Assembly (NCBI GenBank): GCA_903860915.1
Contig: CAIOSJ010000023.1
Span: 1-64,000, forward strand
Reading direction: 5' to 3'
DNA: 64,000 nucleotides
DNA from: an uncultured Actinomycetes bacterium
GTDB taxonomy: Bacteria; Actinomycetota; Acidimicrobiia; Acidimicrobiales; RAAP-2
The notes beneath the pieces were generated by a model. It was not told the DNA's origin. It saw only the letters and a program-made list of their open reading frames with translations, and searched no databases. A program made the position numbers and the translations under genes. Below are positions 10,288-19,120 of the stretch, one piece after another. Position 1 is the first letter of the stretch, and the number at the start of each line of letters is the position of its first letter.

Positions 10288-11040
10288 GTGAACCATGAGC
10301 CGAGAGATTCTATGAGTTCATGCGGGCTTGATGGGGCCATGAACACAACCCATGCATCCCTGTCCCTATTCACCCGCGATCTGGAGACGACGTTCCACGG
10401 CACTGCCGGCATCCGTCTTCTCCGTGAGCTCGACGACCTCGGTCACTCAACGCTCGGGGCGTCGCGACCCCTTGACCTGGCGACCTGCCTCCAGACGCCA
10501 GGACCAGAAACCGACCAGATCCTGACTCAGTTGGTTCGGCTGGCCCAAGGTCACCCTCGGCTGACGTCACTCGTCGTGGTCGCGCTGGCACCGGAGATCA
10601 CTGCTGCCATCACCCGCAGCGGTGGCCAGTGGCTGACCCAGGAACGCTTTGGCGACCTCTACCTCGGGGCCCGCGCCGCCCTTGCGGAAGGAGACTTCAC
10701 TTCCCGGACTGCCTTGGCGAATCGCATCGTGTCATTCGCCCGTCACGAGTCTCGCCAGCAAGACCGCTCACGGCGCCGCATTGAATCTCTGCCCGAGGAC
10801 TTTGATGTTCCCGAAGAAATCGTCGAGGAGGACCCACGCCTCGAACTCCTCCTCGTGGCTGAGCAGCAACACGTTGTCTCCCACGAAGATTTCCGGCTCG
10901 TCGTCGACACTCGCACGCGAGGTAGTTCGCTGGCAGTTGCGGCCGAGAATCTGGGCATCACCTATGACGCAGCAAGGCTTCGTCGATCGCGCGCCGAAGC
11001 CAAGCTTCGGAACTTTGTGACTCAGGAACTTCAGCGATGA
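10288..11040 (+). CDS. sigma-factor-like / HTH protein of the AICE
   Basis: C-terminal region-4-like segment TRGSSLAVAAENLGITYDAARLRRSRAEAKL; start could be 10339. Confidence 0.5.
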   Translation: MNHEPRDSMSSCGLDGAMNTTHASLSLFTRDLETTFHGTAGIRLLRELDDLGHSTLGASRPLDLATCLQTPGPETDQILTQLVRLAQGHPRLTSLVVVALAPEITAAITRSGGQWLTQERFGDLYLGARAALAEGDFTSRTALANRIVSFARHESRQQDRSRRRIESLPEDFDVPEEIVEEDPRLELLLVAEQQHVVSHEDFRLVVDTRTRGSSLAVAAENLGITYDAARLRRSRAEAKLRNFVTQELQR

Positions 11041-11045
11041 GGGAC

Positions 11046-12656
11046 TTAACCCTGAGCCCTCGCTCGCAGCGATCGCACCACGGTCGCGGACAACACGCTC
11101 TCAGCGTGTCGCCAGTGCTCGTCCATCAGAGACTGATCGTGGTGCTCGAGCATGACGTCGGTCAGTTGCTCCCAGAGCGAGGTCGAGGCTTCTGCGACCT
11201 TCAGTCCCTGGCGCAGGGTGGCTTCGGCTCCGGCCATGTCGTTGGCTCGAATCTGTTTGGACGAAAGGGCAAAGGCGAAGTCACTAATGACTCGCTGCAT
11301 GTGCGCGATGATTCGTTCTTCGTGCGTCCACTCAAAGTGACGCGTCAGCTCAGCGGTGAAGGGTTGGTCGCGCACGAGAGCCATCGCTGCGACACCCGCG
11401 CGGATTTGTTCTTCGCCACTCGATTCCCCAAAGCGCTTAACCAGGCTCTGGAACTCGTCCCAATCGGTTGTGACGTTGACCAAGCGGTAGGCACCGTCGA
11501 CGGCTTCGGGGAGGTGTGCCGCACCGATGGCCTTGCGAGCTTCACTGACATAGTTCAAAAACGTTGCGCGAGCCACGTCTTTGCCGTTGGCACCGAGGGG
11601 ATACAGCGCCGTCTGGGCGTCGTCGACACTGCGGGGTCGTTCAGTGTGAAGTGCCAAGTACACGAGAAAGGCCCGAGCGGGATCGCCGCACCGACCGAGG
11701 GGTGGATTGAACTCCACGTGACCGAGAACGTTGATGCGAACACCTGTCGAGACAGACCGCGTATCCACTGCTTCCGGTTCGGGCTCACTCACAACGGTCG
11801 CTGGCGTCACTTGCGGCGACACAAATTGGTAGGTGCCGGCCACGGGAGTCTCGCTGACGGCCGCCTCATCAGTTGGACGCGTCCGTCGACCGCGCCGACG
11901 CACGAGGAACACGGCAAAGCCAATCAAAGTCAGCAAAATCACCCACTGAACGAAGGGATTGAACCAATCGATCCAAGTTGGAGGGACTTGCTGGCCGTGG
12001 GTGTTGTAGCTCGGGCTGATGTACTCCAAGCCCTTCGGAAAAGACACGGGAATCACCGTGGGGCCGCCCACGTTGAGGACGGTGTTGTCATTGGCTCCAG
12101 CCGGGCCAAAGAGGGCGCCGATGGTTCTACTCGGCAGTATCTCGACCGACCCCGACCGCTTACTTCGTGGAATCGTGAAGTAGTAGGTGGCATTCAGGAG
12201 GCCATCGTTCTGCGTAGCGTCACCAATCTGCGACGGGTCGATCGGATCCACCCGAGTCGAGGTGTATCGCGTGCCATCACTCGCCACGTACACAATCGAC
12301 GACGCCGGAAGGGGTGTCATGTTGGCGTAGAACACGTACCACAGCGGCGTGCCGTAGGCATGGGCCAGTGGGGCACTGCTCCACTTCAAGCTCAAGTAGA
12401 TCGAGGATTTCGGAGCGTTCACGCCACTGCCGTCAGGTCGCCGAGTGTCGAGATTCGCCAAACGCACGAGCACCACGCTTTGGTAGGTGACTCCCGTCGA
12501 TGGATCGGTAATCGGCACGGTGTAGCGCTGAGAGATCTGCTGTTCCGACACGGCACGCCACTGCGAGACCGGCGGCAGCGACCAGGCGGGCGTGGTCGCC
12601 ATGACCAGCGTCCACGTCAGCGCCGCACAGGCCAGGAGTCGAGTTATGCGAGCCAC
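11046..12656 (-). CDS. secreted-sensor/TM protein with cytoplasmic winged-helix + BTAD-like (SARP-like) region
   Basis: Signal peptide MARITRLLACAALTWTLVMATTPAWS, TM WVILLTLIGFAVFLVRRRGRRTR, then VRINVLGHVEFNPP...FLVYLALH...LYPLGANGKDVARATFLNYVSEARKAIG (BTAD-associated HTH pattern) and a TPR-like C-terminus. Confidence 0.72.
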   Translation of the reverse strand: MARITRLLACAALTWTLVMATTPAWSLPPVSQWRAVSEQQISQRYTVPITDPSTGVTYQSVVLVRLANLDTRRPDGSGVNAPKSSIYLSLKWSSAPLAHAYGTPLWYVFYANMTPLPASSIVYVASDGTRYTSTRVDPIDPSQIGDATQNDGLLNATYYFTIPRSKRSGSVEILPSRTIGALFGPAGANDNTVLNVGGPTVIPVSFPKGLEYISPSYNTHGQQVPPTWIDWFNPFVQWVILLTLIGFAVFLVRRRGRRTRPTDEAAVSETPVAGTYQFVSPQVTPATVVSEPEPEAVDTRSVSTGVRINVLGHVEFNPPLGRCGDPARAFLVYLALHTERPRSVDDAQTALYPLGANGKDVARATFLNYVSEARKAIGAAHLPEAVDGAYRLVNVTTDWDEFQSLVKRFGESSGEEQIRAGVAAMALVRDQPFTAELTRHFEWTHEERIIAHMQRVISDFAFALSSKQIRANDMAGAEATLRQGLKVAEASTSLWEQLTDVMLEHHDQSLMDEHWRHAESVLSATVVRSLRARAQG

Positions 12657-12723
12657 TGACTTGAAACGGTATCGAATGATCCGCGAAATTTCAGGATGGG
12701 GTCGAATTTATCAACAGAGACAA

Positions 12724-13182
12724 TTACCAGCAGATTCCGTCACCTTGCCTATTCACTGGAAAGGATTGATAGAGGCAAGGGAAGACTTCCTTAAATCCCG
12801 GGCTCGGAACATTTTGAGGGCAAGTTCCAGAGTGATAAGTGGTCCCCCTAATTTGCCTGTCGATGATTGGTGTCAGACAACCGCTGCATCGGAAAGCAAC
12901 GCTGAAGGCTGCGGTAATGGCAAGCGACCCTCCACTGCTACCCGTGCATTCCGGCGTGTCAATCACGGCATTCGTCATTTCCCGGAAAAGGTTCGCAGCA
13001 CCATTAACTCGCTTGGGCAATGCCGTCGACAATATATTCCCATTTGCATCCTGAATTACAAACGAAAGCGCAGACATCCTTCCGTTGGTGTCAAGGCGCA
13101 CCGTGTACTCACCGAGGTGTCCAATTGTCGATTCAATAATTATCAAGTTGTGCATAAAGAGGATGGTAGTGGCATCCCCCAT
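12724..13182 (-). CDS. hypothetical protein
   Basis: 152-aa ORF, no homology recognised; start uncertain. Confidence 0.3.
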   Translation of the reverse strand: MGDATTILFMHNLIIIESTIGHLGEYTVRLDTNGRMSALSFVIQDANGNILSTALPKRVNGAANLFREMTNAVIDTPECTGSSGGSLAITAAFSVAFRCSGCLTPIIDRQIRGTTYHSGTCPQNVPSPGFKEVFPCLYQSFPVNRQGDGICW

Positions 13183-13238
13183 TCGTTCAATATGACGAAG
13201 GGAAAAGGCTCCAATTGGCGCAAAGCGGAGATCCTTTC

Positions 13239-13559
13239 ATGCTCTCGATAGACGAACTTCGAGAAATTCTGGGTCCGCAGCACAGATACACCGATGAGGA
13301 TCTGACATTTCTCCTAATTCACCTGCGCAATCTCGCCACCTTGTCCTTGACGATTACCCCTACTCGTGCGACCGTTGTGAAAGTAAAGAAGGAGACGTCA
13401 TGCCTAGAGCCGTCATCTACGTCCGAGTCTCGACCTCGGACCAAGTCGACAACTACTCGCTCGAAACACAAGAATCCGAGTGCTCGAAGTTCTGCGACCG
13501 CGAAGGTCTCGTCATCGATCGAATCTTCCGCGAAGAGGGCGAGTCCGCCAAGACCGTAA
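13239..13559 (+). CDS. small ORF upstream of and overlapping the serine recombinase
   Basis: MLSIDELREILGPQHRYTDEDLTFLLIHLRNLATLSL looks protein-like; the C-terminal half overlaps the recombinase out of frame and looks less natural. Confidence 0.35.
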   Translation: MLSIDELREILGPQHRYTDEDLTFLLIHLRNLATLSLTITPTRATVVKVKKETSCLEPSSTSESRPRTKSTTTRSKHKNPSARSSATAKVSSSIESSAKRASPPRP

Positions 13560-14920
13560 ACCGCACGGAGCTCCAGGAGATGCTTCGGTATCTCACGAGC
13601 AACGCCAAGAAGCGAGAGATCACCCACGTCGTCGTATACAGAGTCGACCGTCTTGCTCGCGAAGTTGGCGGCCACCACACCATTAAGACGACCCTGTCAA
13701 AGCTGAACGTGACCCTACTTTCCGTCATGGAACGTTTCGATGAGACGCCCACCGGCAAGCTCACCGAAAACCTGATGGCGGTGCTCGCCCAGTTCGACAA
13801 CGACCTGCGAAGCCAGAGAACTCGCGATGGCATGAAGGCGGCACTCTCACACGGCAGATGGGTCTGGCAAGCCCCCTATGGCTATCGCAACGGCTCTAAG
13901 AGTGAGCCCAGCCTCATCCCCGATCCCGTCGAAGCACCGATCGTTCGAGAGATATTCCGTCGGGCGGCATCCGGCGAACCAAAAGACTCCATTCGCCTAT
14001 GGGCCGCTTCCCAAGGGCTCATCACTTCAACCGGCCGACCACTCGCCCTCTCTCAGATTCACCGCATCGTGACGAACTGCATCTACATCGGACAGATCAA
14101 AGTCTCGAGCTCTGATTCGATTCACATCGGTGACTTTGAGTCACTCATTGATCCCGAAATCTTTCGCATGGCCAATCACTCCATCACCAAGGGTGGAGCC
14201 CGTGCCAAACCTCGAGCGCTTGATGACCCTGACTTTCCTCTTCGCCGAAACGTGCGCTGTGGTCCCTGCGACTGGCCACTCACGGCCTCGTGGTCCACTG
14301 GACGTCACGGAGTTCGATACGGCTATTACCACTGTCGTAACAAGGAGTGTCGCGCCACCAAGGTGCGAAAGGCCGACATGGAAGCGGCCTTCGAAGAGTG
14401 GCTAAACCGCGTCTCAATCCCTCAGGCCTTCTTCGAGGCTCTCGCCAAGGTTGTTCCCGAGATTGTGAAGCAAGCCCAGGCATCCCGAGAAGCAGAGCGG
14501 GCCCATGTGCGCGCCTCTCTGGACGAACTCGAGGTTCGTGAGAAGAAACTCATGGACTCGTACTTGGACGGCGTAGGAATCTCTGAGGACACGCTCAAGC
14601 GCCACCTACGGTCCATTGAGGAGGCGCGCATCGAACTTCAAGAGTCGATGGCCACACTGCAACTAGGTGACTTCAATCTCGACGCCACCATCGCGAAAGC
14701 ACAGAGAATCTTCACCGACTTGAAAAGTAGTTGGAACCGCCTTGAAGCCATACAGCGTCAGCAGTTTCTCCGAGTTTTGATACCCGATGGCATTAGGTAC
14801 GAAAATGGGACAGTTGGAACCGCTGAAACCCTTGCAGCGATAAGGGGAATCCTCGATTTCGAGGACTCGAAAACACGAGTGGCACTCCCAGCGGGATTCG
14901 AACCCGCGTCGCCGCCGTGA
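13400..14920 (+). CDS. large serine recombinase (integrase)
   Basis: RAVIYVRVSTSDQVDNYSLETQ, VVVYRVDRLAR, LAQFDNDLRSQRTRDGMKAAL; zinc-ribbon CGPCDWPL...CRNKEC; C-terminus read from the tRNA-Glu complement. Confidence 0.95.
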   Translation: MPRAVIYVRVSTSDQVDNYSLETQESECSKFCDREGLVIDRIFREEGESAKTVNRTELQEMLRYLTSNAKKREITHVVVYRVDRLAREVGGHHTIKTTLSKLNVTLLSVMERFDETPTGKLTENLMAVLAQFDNDLRSQRTRDGMKAALSHGRWVWQAPYGYRNGSKSEPSLIPDPVEAPIVREIFRRAASGEPKDSIRLWAASQGLITSTGRPLALSQIHRIVTNCIYIGQIKVSSSDSIHIGDFESLIDPEIFRMANHSITKGGARAKPRALDDPDFPLRRNVRCGPCDWPLTASWSTGRHGVRYGYYHCRNKECRATKVRKADMEAAFEEWLNRVSIPQAFFEALAKVVPEIVKQAQASREAERAHVRASLDELEVREKKLMDSYLDGVGISEDTLKRHLRSIEEARIELQESMATLQLGDFNLDATIAKAQRIFTDLKSSWNRLEAIQRQQFLRVLIPDGIRYENGTVGTAETLAAIRGILDFEDSKTRVALPAGFEPASPP

Positions 14921-14955
14921 AAGGGCGGTGTCCTAGGCCACTAGACGATGGGAGC
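14883..14955 (-). tRNA. tRNA-Glu(UUC), CCA encoded
   Basis: GCTCCCATCGTCTAGTGGCCTAGGACACCGCCCTTTCACGGCGGCGACGCGGGTTCGAATCCCGCTGGGAGTG+CCA; anticodon loop CTTTCAC. Confidence 0.95.
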
Positions 14956-14987
14956 CTGAACTTCGCCCACGGGTTACCCCGTGGTGG

Positions 14988-15061
14988 TCGGGCTGCCGGG
15001 ATTTGAACCCGGGACCTCTGCGTCCCGAACGCAGCGCGCTACCAAGCTGCGCTACAGCCCG
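14988..15061 (-). tRNA. tRNA-Pro(CGG)
   Basis: CGGGCTGTAGCGCAGCTTGGTAGCGCGCTGCGTTCGGGACGCAGAGGTCCCGGGTTCAAATCCCGGCAGCCCGA; loop TTCGGGA. Confidence 0.95.
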
Positions 15062-15122
15062 CGGCGAGTTTCCCCGCAGCGGGACAATCCTACTCGCTGG
15101 ACCGATAGCCTCACAAAGCCCG

Positions 15123-15971
15123 TCAACCAACATTGTTCGTGCCCAATGATGTGAGGGATGGGGCGTCTTCCATTTTGCGGATAACGACCTCACTGATGCG
15201 ACGCTTCTCCGTCCTGACAACGTGAAAGTGCCAGGGGCCGTACTCACAGGTGAAACCTTGATCGGGAACAACACCGGTGATATCCATAATGAACCCCGCC
15301 ACCGTCACGTAGTCCCCTTCGGGAATGTCCATCCCGAGGGCTTCGCTGACGTCGTCAATTTTAGTCTTGCCCGCCACCAGCCAACGACCTTCGTGGATTT
15401 TGGCAATCTCGGGTTCGTCATTTTCGTCGAACTCGTCGTTGAGATCACCGACGAGTGGTTCTAAGAGATCACGGGTAGAGACCACGCCAGCGACACCGCC
15501 GTGCTCGTCGAGCACGAGGGCAAAAGTGCGGCGCTGCTCACGGAGTTCCTCGAGTGCTTCGAGCACTCCCATGGTCTCGGGCAACATGGTCGGGGGGCGG
15601 CGAATCTTTCGCGCGATCTCGTTGGCCCCCGGCAGAGAGACACCCAGCGTTCGCTTCGTCGCGTTACTACGAAAGAGGTCGTTCACGAGCAGAATTCCCT
15701 CGACGTCATCGAGGTCATCGCTCACCACCGGAAAGCACGAGTGGCCGGTGTCGCGCACCGCGTCAGCCACGGCCTCGGGGGTAACGGGCATGGTCAAATA
15801 GATAACGTCAACGCGCGGGGTCATCACGTCGCGTAACTCGAGGTCGGCCAATTCCTGGAGCCGGATAATGATCTCTTCCATTTGGGGCGTGCGGCCAGGA
15901 GTGGGATCAGTGGGCTTTGTAAAGGCGCGGAGAATAGAAAACAAGCCCCGAGGGGGCTCGCGATCGCTCAT
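15123..15971 (-). CDS. CBS-domain / CorC_HlyC hemolysin-like protein
   Basis: LRDVMTPRVDVIYL, LVLDEHGGVAGVVSTRDLLEPLVGDLNDEFD. Confidence 0.88.
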   Translation of the reverse strand: MSDREPPRGLFSILRAFTKPTDPTPGRTPQMEEIIIRLQELADLELRDVMTPRVDVIYLTMPVTPEAVADAVRDTGHSCFPVVSDDLDDVEGILLVNDLFRSNATKRTLGVSLPGANEIARKIRRPPTMLPETMGVLEALEELREQRRTFALVLDEHGGVAGVVSTRDLLEPLVGDLNDEFDENDEPEIAKIHEGRWLVAGKTKIDDVSEALGMDIPEGDYVTVAGFIMDITGVVPDQGFTCEYGPWHFHVVRTEKRRISEVVIRKMEDAPSLTSLGTNNVG

Positions 15972-16396
15972 TCAGCGTGCGCGCCAACGCGGACCGTCTT
16001 GGGCTTCCACGCGTCATCCTCGAAGCTGTCGCCTCGTAGCAAAGCTCGCACGGCCCGGCGAACCCGTTGGGGGTCGAGGGGCTTTACAACAAAGCCTTCA
16101 GCACCGCTGCGACGGGCCAAAAATACGTCAGGGCGGCGATCGAGCAACATAAGTACTGGGACGTGCTCGTTGGCTCCGTATGATTCCTCGTTACGCAGTT
16201 CCAAGCAGATGGCCATGCCGCCCATGGTCCCGATCTGAAGGTCGAGAATCACGAGGTCCACGTCCTCTTCACGTAGGAGTGAGAAGACCGCCGGGCCCGA
16301 ATCGGCCTCGAGAATGAGAACATCGGGTCCTTCGAGCATGACGCGAAGTTCCTGGCGCAGGCTTGCTAAATCGCTCACAATCAAGACATTGGACAC
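15968..16396 (-). CDS. response regulator receiver-domain protein
   Basis: VDLVILDLQIGTMGGMAICLELR, VLMLLDRR. Confidence 0.82.
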   Translation of the reverse strand: MSNVLIVSDLASLRQELRVMLEGPDVLILEADSGPAVFSLLREEDVDLVILDLQIGTMGGMAICLELRNEESYGANEHVPVLMLLDRRPDVFLARRSGAEGFVVKPLDPQRVRRAVRALLRGDSFEDDAWKPKTVRVGAHAE

Positions 16397-16561
16397 GTAG
16401 CCAGCGTAGCGGACGGCTCACAAGGTAGGTAATTACTGGTCTGGGCCCGAAAAGCACTTCTCGGCGCAGCGTTTCTAGGGCCGTCGCGAAGTATTACAAA
16501 AACCACTTGTGCCGAGGGGTCACGGCTAGGTAATCTTCCCTCCTACGACAAGCATTGGGGG

Positions 16562-16813
16562 ATGTATATGTCGATTTCATCATTGGAGTGGACCGCGGCG
16601 GCGGCCTGTCGAAACGGGCACCGCGAAGTGTTTTTTCCGCCAGCTCACTTAGAGCACCGCGAAGAGCGATCAGCTCGAGAAGAGTTAGCCAAACGCATCT
16701 GTAAAGACTGTCCGGTACGGCTCGAGTGCTTAGACCAAGCCGTGAGCAACCGAGAGATTCACGGTATCTGGGGCGGCCTCAACGAAGAGGAACGTCGCCG
16801 ACTTACGCGTTAG
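16562..16813 (+). CDS. WhiB-family transcriptional regulator
   Basis: AACRNGHREVFFPP...AKRICKDCPVRLECLDQAVSNREIHGIWGGLNEEERR: four Cys and the GIWGG turn. Confidence 0.96.
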   Translation: MYMSISSLEWTAAAACRNGHREVFFPPAHLEHREERSAREELAKRICKDCPVRLECLDQAVSNREIHGIWGGLNEEERRRLTR

Positions 16814-17273
16814 CGCCAGCCCAACCCAGCTGGGAGGGGCTCACACGACTGAGTACCAACAAGAGCGCCAGCGTCACGACGTGCACACCCGTGCACCAAA
16901 GACAGATGTGGTTGAGAAAGACCAACTCGGCGGCAATCAGCCAGAGGATAAATCCGAAGCCGACGAGGGCTAGTCCGACGCGCGCGAGGTGAATCCAGCG
17001 CTGCGAACTACGCCACGCCCACGGTGAGTTGAGAACCGTCGTCACGGCGTAGTGACCGAGACCCAGGACCGCCACCGGCATACCGAGAAACCTGGAGTAC
17101 TTCGACGTGGTAACGAGTGCGCAATTAACCGCACCCGTTTCGGAACAAGCCAGGATGGACGTTCCACGAAAGTGCGCAATCGTCAAGTACAACGATAAGC
17201 CGAGGCCGATCAGACTCAAAAGTCCCGTCGTGACGACGGCCCACCGAGAGACCGGAGTCAGCGTGCCGCTCAC
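16803..17273 (-). CDS. vitamin K epoxide reductase (VKOR) family protein
   Basis: Four-TM protein with CALVTTSKYSRFLGMPVAVLGLGHY and CLWCTGVH. Confidence 0.92.
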   Translation of the reverse strand: MSGTLTPVSRWAVVTTGLLSLIGLGLSLYLTIAHFRGTSILACSETGAVNCALVTTSKYSRFLGMPVAVLGLGHYAVTTVLNSPWAWRSSQRWIHLARVGLALVGFGFILWLIAAELVFLNHICLWCTGVHVVTLALLLVLSRVSPSQLGWAGANA

Positions 17274-18205
17274 TTCAGGCCGAGGGCTTTCTTCGCCGCG
17301 ACGACGCCCGACGAGGTGCAGACGGCAGCCGGCTGCTGACCAGTGACCTTACAAATGGCCGCGGTCTGGTAGTTGGCCGCAGTGATGATCCCTTGGGTCA
17401 GGAAATTCGTCGGGTCGCTCAGGGCGGCCGCGATATCCGAACGGCTGAGACCTTGCAGGGCGTCGGGAGTAATGGACGACCCAGCACTCAGGAACTGGTT
17501 ACCGATAGAAATGAAGGGGATGGACCCTGAGTCCTGCGCCGGCATACCGGGAATGTAGGTGGCGGTGTCGTACTTACGAACGAGTGCGACGTCAGCCTTT
17601 GACAACTTCATGAGCGGAACGTAGGGCGTCTTGCCGTCGGTGCTACGAATATTGGTGAACTCTTCCACGCCCTTGAAGTTGATGTAACTCGAAGTGTAGG
17701 TAGCTTTTTGGAAGGTGAAAGTCGGCGTATTCGGAAAGGCTTCGGGAGCTTCGGCCGAGTGCGATGCTCCGAGACCCGACCAGGTGCCAAAACGGCTCAG
17801 CGCCACAATGGTCGGCCAGCGCTGCGCGCCGCAGAAGGGGCAGTACTCACTTCCCAGGTAGAAGTAGGTCGGACGAGTCACCCCGTCGGCACCCTTGGAC
17901 GTGAGCATCGTCTGGCCCGTGGCTAGGTTGGGCTTCGAAATTGTGATGGCCGGTGAATTCACGCCGACGCTGTCAAATACCGAGGCGGGCACCCCCGTCA
18001 GTTCGGCGACGACGGCCGGAGACGCCGCTTGAAAGCCGGTGGGGCTAGTTGATGACGTCCCCGTGCTCACCTTCACCACGACGAGCACGGCTATGACGGC
18101 AACCAGGGTCCCCACCACAATCCAGGTGAAGAGACCGGCGGGACGTCCCGCGACGGGCGGCTGAGGCTTCTTCTGCGAATTTTTGGGCGCTGGTTTCTTG
18201 GCCAT
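17270..18205 (-). CDS. DUF929 family membrane-anchored thioredoxin-like protein
   Basis: TM anchor LFTWIVVGTLVAVIAVLVVV, YLGSEYCPFCGAQRWPTIVALSRFGTWSGL, FISIGNQFL. Confidence 0.85.
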   Translation of the reverse strand: MAKKPAPKNSQKKPQPPVAGRPAGLFTWIVVGTLVAVIAVLVVVKVSTGTSSTSPTGFQAASPAVVAELTGVPASVFDSVGVNSPAITISKPNLATGQTMLTSKGADGVTRPTYFYLGSEYCPFCGAQRWPTIVALSRFGTWSGLGASHSAEAPEAFPNTPTFTFQKATYTSSYINFKGVEEFTNIRSTDGKTPYVPLMKLSKADVALVRKYDTATYIPGMPAQDSGSIPFISIGNQFLSAGSSITPDALQGLSRSDIAAALSDPTNFLTQGIITAANYQTAAICKVTGQQPAAVCTSSGVVAAKKALGLK

Positions 18206-18293
18206 GGTGCTCCTCGTAATGGGTACGTCGTCAACAATAGTCCCGCCGAGCCCACACTTTCCTAAAAATTCACCCCAGGTCGGCCTTGCACCC

Positions 18294-18314
18294 ACCCACT
18301 CAACGGGAGTGGGT
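18294..18314. promoter_or_regulatory. perfect 8-bp inverted repeat directly upstream of the NUDIX gene
   Basis: ACCCACTC-AACGG-GAGTGGGT. Confidence 0.5.
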
Positions 18315-18325
18315 AGTTTGTCGAG

Positions 18326-19120
18326 GTGAGTGAACTGCTAATCCCCCGCCCCGCCGCCACGGTCATGATGGTCCGCGACGCCGACTCGGGGGTTGAAGTT
18401 CTGATGCTACGTCGCAACCTCAAGAGTGATTTCGTGGGTGGCGCCTACGTCTTCCCCGGCGGCGGCGTGGACGCCAGCGACGCCACCACCACCACTGAGC
18501 AACTGGTTGCTGGACTCGACGACCACGCCGCGTCGACCCGGCTCGGCCTCGCCACGGGGGGACTCGCCTACTACGTGGCCTGCCTAAGAGAACTCTTCGA
18601 AGAAGCGGGTCTTCTTATCGCGCGGGGCTCCGACGAACGACCGGTGCACTTCGCCGACGCGGCCGTGGCGGCGCGTTTCGGTGCGCATCGACGCCGCGTG
18701 AACGATGGAACTGCCTCGTTTCTCGACGTCGTCACCGAAGAGAAGCTCCGCTTAGATCTGGGGGCGCTCGAATACATCGCGCACTGGGTCACGCCGGAGG
18801 GACCCCCGCGTCGTTACGACACACGCTTTTTTGTGGCCGTCGCTCCCGACGCTCAGTTAGCGGGTCACGACGACGGCGAAACCATTGCCGATACCTGGAT
18901 CCAACCAAAAGTGGCCCTGGCCCAGCAGCAACGTGGCGAGCTCGAAATGATTTTCCCGACCATCCGCAACCTCGAGGCCATCGCCCACTGTGCGACCGCC
19001 GACGAGGTTCTCGACTTCGCGCGGGCCCAGACGAGTATTCCTCGGATCGAGCCGCGCATTGTTAACCGTGACGGTCGGGTTGACATCTTGATGCCCGGCG
19101 ACGCGGGTTTCGAGGATTAA
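18326..19120 (+). CDS. NUDIX hydrolase
   Basis: VMMVRDADSGVEVLMLRR, YVFPGGGVDASD, ACLRELFEEAGLL. Confidence 0.85.
   Translation: MSELLIPRPAATVMMVRDADSGVEVLMLRRNLKSDFVGGAYVFPGGGVDASDATTTTEQLVAGLDDHAASTRLGLATGGLAYYVACLRELFEEAGLLIARGSDERPVHFADAAVAARFGAHRRRVNDGTASFLDVVTEEKLRLDLGALEYIAHWVTPEGPPRRYDTRFFVAVAPDAQLAGHDDGETIADTWIQPKVALAQQQRGELEMIFPTIRNLEAIAHCATADEVLDFARAQTSIPRIEPRIVNRDGRVDILMPGDAGFED

Noticed and set aside
11037-12659. 540-aa + strand ORF covering the same span as the BTAD-like gene
   Set aside because: Shadow ORF; its translation lacks domain-like sequence while the minus-strand frame has signal peptide, TM and HTH
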